In this document: one piece after another, positions 28,272 to 32,890 of the stretch | Position numbering within the stretch: position 1 is the first letter of the stretch | Layout: each line of letters opens with the position of its first letter | Origin: Chromatiaceae bacterium | GTDB taxonomy: Bacteria; Pseudomonadota; Gammaproteobacteria; SZUA-140 | Assembly: GCA_003232725.1 (NCBI GenBank) | Contig: QIJH01000168.1 | Span: 1-32,890 of the forward strand | DNA length: 32,890 bases | Direction: 5' to 3' | Program-made: the position numbers and the translations under genes | The notes under the pieces: model-generated | Told to the model about the DNA's origin: nothing | What the model saw: the letters and a program-made list of their open reading frames with translations, nothing else | Databases searched by the model: none

Positions 28272-29297
28272 ATGAGTAACGTGAATAAACCATTATCAGA
28301 TGAAGGCAAAGCTGCAGATGAAATTGTGGTGTTGCTAGTCGACGATCAGCAGATGGTGGCAGAAGCGATTCGCCGTATGTTAGCCAGTGAGTCGAACATT
28401 ACTTTTCATTATTGTAGTGATCCTAAAATGGCTGTTGAAATGGCTGCTGAAATTGTACCGACTACTATTTTGCAGGATCTTGTGATGCCTGATATTGATG
28501 GCATGACATTGGTGCGTTTTTATCGCAATCATCCCATGTTGAGCAATACACCCGTCATTGTATTATCGAGTAAGGAGGATCCAAAAGATAAAAGTGAGGC
28601 TTTTAGCTGTGGCGCCAGTGATTACCTTGTTAAGCTACCGGATAAAATTGAGTTGATTGCACGTATCCAGGCACATTCCCGTAGTTATGTTGCGCAGCAA
28701 CAGCGTGATGCCGCTTTCCGTGAATTACATGAATTACAAAAAGAACTGAAAGCCAAGAATGTTGAGCTACAACGTCTTTCTGCGATTGATGGCTTGAGTG
28801 GTATTCCCAATCGACGATCCTTTGATGAGTACATCTCGAAGGAGTGGCAGCGAGCGGTGCGTGAAAAGACCAATCTGGCATTGCTGTTGATCGACATCGA
28901 TTTCTTCAAAAAATATAATGATGGCTATGGGCACCAGGGTGGGGATGATTGTCTGCAAAAGGTTGCCAAGGCTTTAGCAGATACGATGCGTCGTTCATCT
29001 GATATGGTAGCGCGTTATGGTGGTGAAGAGTTTACGGTTGTATTGCCGAATACCGACCTTGATGGTGCGATGGTGATTGCGGAAGAGTTACGTCTTGCGG
29101 TGGAGAAGCTAGCGCTTAAGCATGCGTTTTCAGATGTGGCTGACATTGTTTCGATCTCATTGGGCGCAGCTGGTATTCCACCGCAGTGTGGGACGGACTG
29201 CGCAAGCTTGATTGCATTGGCTGATGCGGCGCTCTATAAGGCGAAAGAAGAGGGGCGTAATCGTTGTTGTCGTGCGAAGCGGGATAGTGTTGATTAG
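28272..29297 (+). CDS. wspR: REC-GGDEF diguanylate cyclase WspR
   Basis: REC domain TTILQDLVMPDIDG, then RRSSDMVARYGGEEFTVVLPNT: GGEEF active site with RxxD I-site five residues upstream. Confidence 0.93.
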   Translation: MSNVNKPLSDEGKAADEIVVLLVDDQQMVAEAIRRMLASESNITFHYCSDPKMAVEMAAEIVPTTILQDLVMPDIDGMTLVRFYRNHPMLSNTPVIVLSSKEDPKDKSEAFSCGASDYLVKLPDKIELIARIQAHSRSYVAQQQRDAAFRELHELQKELKAKNVELQRLSAIDGLSGIPNRRSFDEYISKEWQRAVREKTNLALLLIDIDFFKKYNDGYGHQGGDDCLQKVAKALADTMRRSSDMVARYGGEEFTVVLPNTDLDGAMVIAEELRLAVEKLALKHAFSDVADIVSISLGAAGIPPQCGTDCASLIALADAALYKAKEEGRNRCCRAKRDSVD

Positions 29298-29326
29298 TCT
29301 GATCGAACCTGCTGTTATTGACAGTG

Positions 29327-30613
29327 TTAGTCAGCTGCTTCCTCTCTCTTTTCCACCCTTAGTTCAGGATAGATTCGTGCTGTTTTGACCGTATTATCTG
29401 AAGTTTGTACTATCTCTATTGGGTAGCCTGCGATGCGTAAACTGGTGCCGGGAACTGGAATCGATTCCAGGTAGTCGGTGATTAAGCCGTTTAATGTTTT
29501 GGGGCCATCTATCGGAAATGACCACTGCATGGTGCGATTGATTTCGCGCAGGTTGGAGCTGCCATCGACAAGAAAGCTACCATCTTCCTGTGGGTGAATA
29601 TCCTTAATAGTGGTGGCAACATCAGTGGTGAATTCACCGACGATCTCTTCCAAAATATCTTCTAATGTGACCAGCCCTTCGATATCACCATATTCATCGA
29701 CCACGAGGCCAATACGTCGTTTTTGGCGTTGGAAATTCAATAGCTGGGTGTTAAGTGGTGTGCCTTCCGGCATAAAGTAAGGCTCTCTTGCAATGCCGAG
29801 AAGGGTTTCTTTGTTGAAGTCTTCTTTATGGATAAAAGGCAGTACATTGCGCACGTGCATAATGCCGAGCACATTGTTGATGTTTTCACGAAAGACGGGG
29901 AGCCGGGTATGTTGGCTGTTGGTGAGTAATTTGACGATCTCCTGGAGGCTGTCATCGAGGTCAATACCGATAATCTCATTACGTGGCACCATGATGTCTT
30001 CGATGGTGACTTTTTCAAGATCAAGGATGTTAAGCAGCATCTTTTGATGACGTTGTGGAATCATAGCACCTGCCTCGTTCACCACGGTACGCAGTTCCTC
30101 CTGGGTTAGTTGTTGTAGTGCGCCACTGTTGGGCGCAACACCGAGTAGTTTGAGTAGGTTGTTGGCGATAATGTTAATCATCCAGACCATCGGATAACAG
30201 ATAATCAGTAGTGGTTTGAGAATGATGGTTGCTGGAAAGGCGATGTGCTCTGGGTTCAGTGCCGCTTTTGTTTTGGGGGTGACTTCTGCAAAAATCAGAA
30301 TCACCAGGGTTAGTACACCTGCCGCCGCTGCGATCCAGGCCTCGCCCAGGTATTTGAGTGCGATGATAGTGGTGATTGAAGAGGCAAGGATGTTAACGAA
30401 GTTATTGCCGAGCAGGATCAGTCCAATTAAGCGGTCTGGGCGTTCGAGCAGTTTCTGTGCGCGCTTTGCGCCTGCGTGCCCTGTTTGCGCAAGGTGGCGC
30501 AGGCGATAGCGGTTGAGGCTCATCATGGCTGTCTCGGAGGCCGAGAAAAATGCCGAAATCAGCAGTAGCACAAAGAGAACCACGAGCAGTGTGGTGAGTG
30601 AAATCTCATTCAC
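29327..30613 (-). CDS. HlyC/CorC-type CNNM/CBS-domain transporter (CorB/YfjD-like)
   Basis: FFSASETAMMSLNRYRLRHLAQTGHAGAKRAQKLLERPDRLIGLILLGNNFVNI...EDIMVPRNEIIGID...VVDEYGDIEGLVTLEDILEEIVGEF. Confidence 0.93.
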   Translation of the reverse strand: MNEISLTTLLVVLFVLLLISAFFSASETAMMSLNRYRLRHLAQTGHAGAKRAQKLLERPDRLIGLILLGNNFVNILASSITTIIALKYLGEAWIAAAAGVLTLVILIFAEVTPKTKAALNPEHIAFPATIILKPLLIICYPMVWMINIIANNLLKLLGVAPNSGALQQLTQEELRTVVNEAGAMIPQRHQKMLLNILDLEKVTIEDIMVPRNEIIGIDLDDSLQEIVKLLTNSQHTRLPVFRENINNVLGIMHVRNVLPFIHKEDFNKETLLGIAREPYFMPEGTPLNTQLLNFQRQKRRIGLVVDEYGDIEGLVTLEDILEEIVGEFTTDVATTIKDIHPQEDGSFLVDGSSNLREINRTMQWSFPIDGPKTLNGLITDYLESIPVPGTSLRIAGYPIEIVQTSDNTVKTARIYPELRVEKREEAAD

Positions 30614-30672
30614 GAAGTGTCATCCTGTTTACAGCGCGGCTGATTGGGGTGATAACGCGAGGCGTCATTGGC

Positions 30673-31473
30673 TTATTTGAGTACCACTTCAAGTACGAGT
30701 TTGCTTCCAAGATAGGCTAACAGTACCGCACTAAAGCCTGCCAACGTCCAGCGAATCGCTTTTTTTCCGCGCCAGCCATATTGCCAGCGACCCCACAGTA
30801 AGATCGCAAACACCGTCCATGCAGTGATCGAAAAGACAGTTTTGTGGGCCAGGTGTTGTGCGAACATATCCTCAATAAACAGTGCGCCGCTGACAAGTGA
30901 CAGACTATAGAGAATAAATCCAAGTCCGATCATCTGAAACAGCAGGGCCTCCATTGTCTGCAGTGGTGGCAGGGTGCGAATAAAGCCGCCGGGATGTTTG
31001 TTGTGTAGGTGGCGATCCTGTATCGCTAACAGGATTGCTTGCACTGCTGCAATACTCAGGAGACTGTAGGCGACAATCGAAATCAGAATGTGTGCGCCGA
31101 TCTGTGTTGTGCCGACTTCACTGATGTAATACTCCGATGGAAATACCAGACTGAGCGAGATTGCTAACGCAGCCAGTGGCAGCAATACAATGCCAAGATT
31201 TTCAACAGGCTTGGTGAGCGCTGCGGTTAACAATATAAGTGCGATGAGCCAGGAAAGAAGTGATGCTGCGTGAAAAAAACCGAAGTTGATCCCTTGCGGG
31301 GTAAACATATTGAAGGCTAATACGGTGGCGTGCAGAACCACTGCAACCAGACCAAGCAGGATTAGCTTGGTTTTATTGTCCATCTCTATTTTTTTTGTTA
31401 GGCGCATGGCCAGCAGGGTCGCAGTAGCGAGATAGCAGGCGATGGCAGCGAAGCTGATTATTGTATTGCTCAT
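30673..31473 (-). CDS. Inner-membrane protein YpjD-like (cytochrome c assembly/CcsA superfamily)
   Basis: Multi-TM; AHILISIVAYSLLSIAAVQAILLAIQDRHLHNKHPGGFIRTLPPLQTMEALLFQMIGLGFILYSLSLVSG. Adjacent to a corB-like gene as in E. coli ypjD-yfjD. Confidence 0.88.
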   Translation of the reverse strand: MSNTIISFAAIACYLATATLLAMRLTKKIEMDNKTKLILLGLVAVVLHATVLAFNMFTPQGINFGFFHAASLLSWLIALILLTAALTKPVENLGIVLLPLAALAISLSLVFPSEYYISEVGTTQIGAHILISIVAYSLLSIAAVQAILLAIQDRHLHNKHPGGFIRTLPPLQTMEALLFQMIGLGFILYSLSLVSGALFIEDMFAQHLAHKTVFSITAWTVFAILLWGRWQYGWRGKKAIRWTLAGFSAVLLAYLGSKLVLEVVLK

Positions 31474-31546
31474 ATTTTAGTTAGGATTTTCCAATAGGAT
31501 GGAATGATGACACAAGCAGTGAAGTCATTGAAGAGCTGTTTTTGTT

Positions 31547-31698
31547 GTAACTATTCCGCTTGCTCCTGAAATCTGCCATTTCTGCATTGAAAAATGATCA
31601 TTTACACCTGTAAACTCATATTTTTCTCCTTAAACTGACAGATTTCAGGAGCAAGCGGAATAGTTACATACTCATCTTCCACTATGTTGAATAGTTAC
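31547..31698. repeat. MITE-like element, family 3, copy C (152 bp) with 8-bp TSD TTTTTGTT
   Basis: Outer ends GTAACTATTC...GAATAGTTAC. TTTTTGTT at 31539-31546 and 31699-31706. Contains a nested perfect 29-bp IR (GTAACTATTCCGCTTGCTCCTGAAATCTG, 31547-31667). Shares core with copies A and B. Confidence 0.9.
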
Positions 31699-31980
31699 TT
31701 TTTGTTAAGTATTTAACTGGATGGACAAAATTAACTTAAAAGATAAAAGAAAATGTCGATAGATATGATAGTGTTACGATTCTACAGTACATGGTTACCT
31801 GTCATGTTAACACCATATTTGTGGCGAGAGGTGGGTGTTAAAGGGTTTTGAAGTAGATTTAAGGTGAAATAGTAGGGTGATTTCAAAAATGTATTTCAAT
31901 TTGAGCCGCGAAATATTGTCTACTGCTAGTGGGCTTGTCTTAATTGAGCGTGCTGACAGTGTCTATTCAGGAAGCATCGA

Positions 31981-32745
31981 ATGAAATTGCGAGTGCTGGG
32001 CTGCAGCGGTGGGATCGGAAATGGATTACGAACGACCTCGTTGCTAATTGATGACGATATCTTAATTGATGCTGGCACGGGCATCGGCGAGCTGACGCTT
32101 GTAGAGATGGCGAAGATCCGCCATGTCTTCGTTACCCATTCTCATCTGGATCACATTGCCTGTCTGCCGTTGATGGTGGATAGTATTTTTGACCAGCTGA
32201 AACAGCCGATCATTATTCATGCGCAAGCGCCAACGATTGATGTACTGAAAAAACATATTTTTAATTGGGCGGTCTGGCCTGATTTTGCCAAATTGCCAAC
32301 ACCTGAAATTCCTGTGATGGTCTATGATGTGCTTTCACCGGGGGAAATCTGTGAGCTGGAGGGACGCTCGTTAGAGATGATCCCTGTTAATCATATTGTT
32401 CCCGCGGTCGGTTATCGGGTCGCTTGTGATAGCGGCGTATTCGCTTTTTCCGGTGATACGGTGACCAATGACACCTTTTGGGCAGCATTAAATGCGCATG
32501 AAAGGCTTGATCTGCTGCTGGTTGAGGCTGCATTCAGTAATAAGGATCGAGAATTGAGCCTTAAGGCACGTCACTATTGCCCTTCACTGCTGGCGGAAGA
32601 TCTAAAAAAACTGAATCACACGCCAGAGATTTTTATCACTCACAATAAACCGGGTGAGGAGCAACGTATTTTTGATGAGTGTCAGCAGTTGATGCCGGAG
32701 CGCAATCTGAAGCGCCTGCTTGGCCATCAGGTGTTTGAACTGTAA
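31981..32745 (+). CDS. MBL-fold metallo-hydrolase (class II cyclic-nucleotide phosphodiesterase/RNase Z-like)
   Basis: GIGELTLVEMAKIRHVFVTHSHLDHIACLPLMVDSIF...FAFSGDTVTNDTFW...LLLVEAAFSN...FITHNKPGEE: HxHxDH and other metal-ligand motifs. Confidence 0.85.
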   Translation: MKLRVLGCSGGIGNGLRTTSLLIDDDILIDAGTGIGELTLVEMAKIRHVFVTHSHLDHIACLPLMVDSIFDQLKQPIIIHAQAPTIDVLKKHIFNWAVWPDFAKLPTPEIPVMVYDVLSPGEICELEGRSLEMIPVNHIVPAVGYRVACDSGVFAFSGDTVTNDTFWAALNAHERLDLLLVEAAFSNKDRELSLKARHYCPSLLAEDLKKLNHTPEIFITHNKPGEEQRIFDECQQLMPERNLKRLLGHQVFEL

Positions 32746-32828
32746 TTTTTCCCTTTGAGGCTGCCTGTTCTGGCATAAGCCTGTTTATCTCTGGTCGGTG
32801 AAACGTGTATCATTGGCCATCTTATAGT

Positions 32829-32890
32829 GAGACCTTTGCACGAGAGCTAGTTTTCGTTCCAGCAAGGCATAAATGATCGAAAAAATGGAG
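32829..32890. repeat. MITE-like element, family 1, second copy truncated by the right window edge
   Basis: GAGACCTTTGCACGAGAGCTAGTTTTCGTTCCAGCAAGGCATAAATGATCGAAAAAATGGAG, near-identical to 605..~667, same orientation. Confidence 0.85.

Noticed and set aside
30673-31473. YpjD/CcsA-like gene as a dedicated heme-maturation partner of the heme-Wsp receptor
   Set aside because: ypjD next to a corB-like gene is ordinary gammaproteobacterial synteny; proximity to wspR is not evidence of function.
31547-31667. 121-bp palindrome as the full element
   Set aside because: No matching target duplications at these borders; extending to 31698 gives exact 8-bp duplications and the same length as copy B.
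1-32890. CRISPR arrays, tRNA/rRNA genes, prophage or toxin-antitoxin modules
   Set aside because: No regularly spaced direct repeats, tRNA cloverleaf sequences, phage structural genes or recognisable TA pairs were seen.

Overview
Chromosomal window from a gammaproteobacterium (inferred from protein families and synteny). Most of it is housekeeping: DUF1841, nth, an HtrA-like tandem protease, a lytic transglycosylase, proS, nadC, clpB, cmoA/cmoB, an ADP-ribose pyrophosphatase with DUF1249, a CorB-like CBS transporter with a YpjD/CcsA-like protein, and an MBL-fold hydrolase. Four things stand out. (1) Positions 20439-29297 hold a complete seven-gene Wsp-type chemosensory/c-di-GMP operon in the order wspA-B-C-D-E-F-R. 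Its WspA-like receptor has a periplasmic domain with a CxxCH c-type heme motif (CLACH) and three HAMP-like segments, suggesting redox- or gas-gated c-di-GMP synthesis. (2) Three families of short non-autonomous inverted-repeat elements (MITE-like) are present. One is a ~151-152 bp family with GTAAC...GTTAC ends and exact 8-bp target-site duplications (TSDs) in two copies, consistent with IS66-type mobilisation. (3) One element copy splits a small secreted-protein gene. Removing the element plus one TSD restores the frame apart from one TAA. (4) A 949-aa tandem HtrA-like protein pairs an intact protease half with a second half that has lost its catalytic triad, resembling eukaryotic Nma111. No tRNA, rRNA, CRISPR array or intact transposase was seen. 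All family assignments are from sequence reading without database searches.
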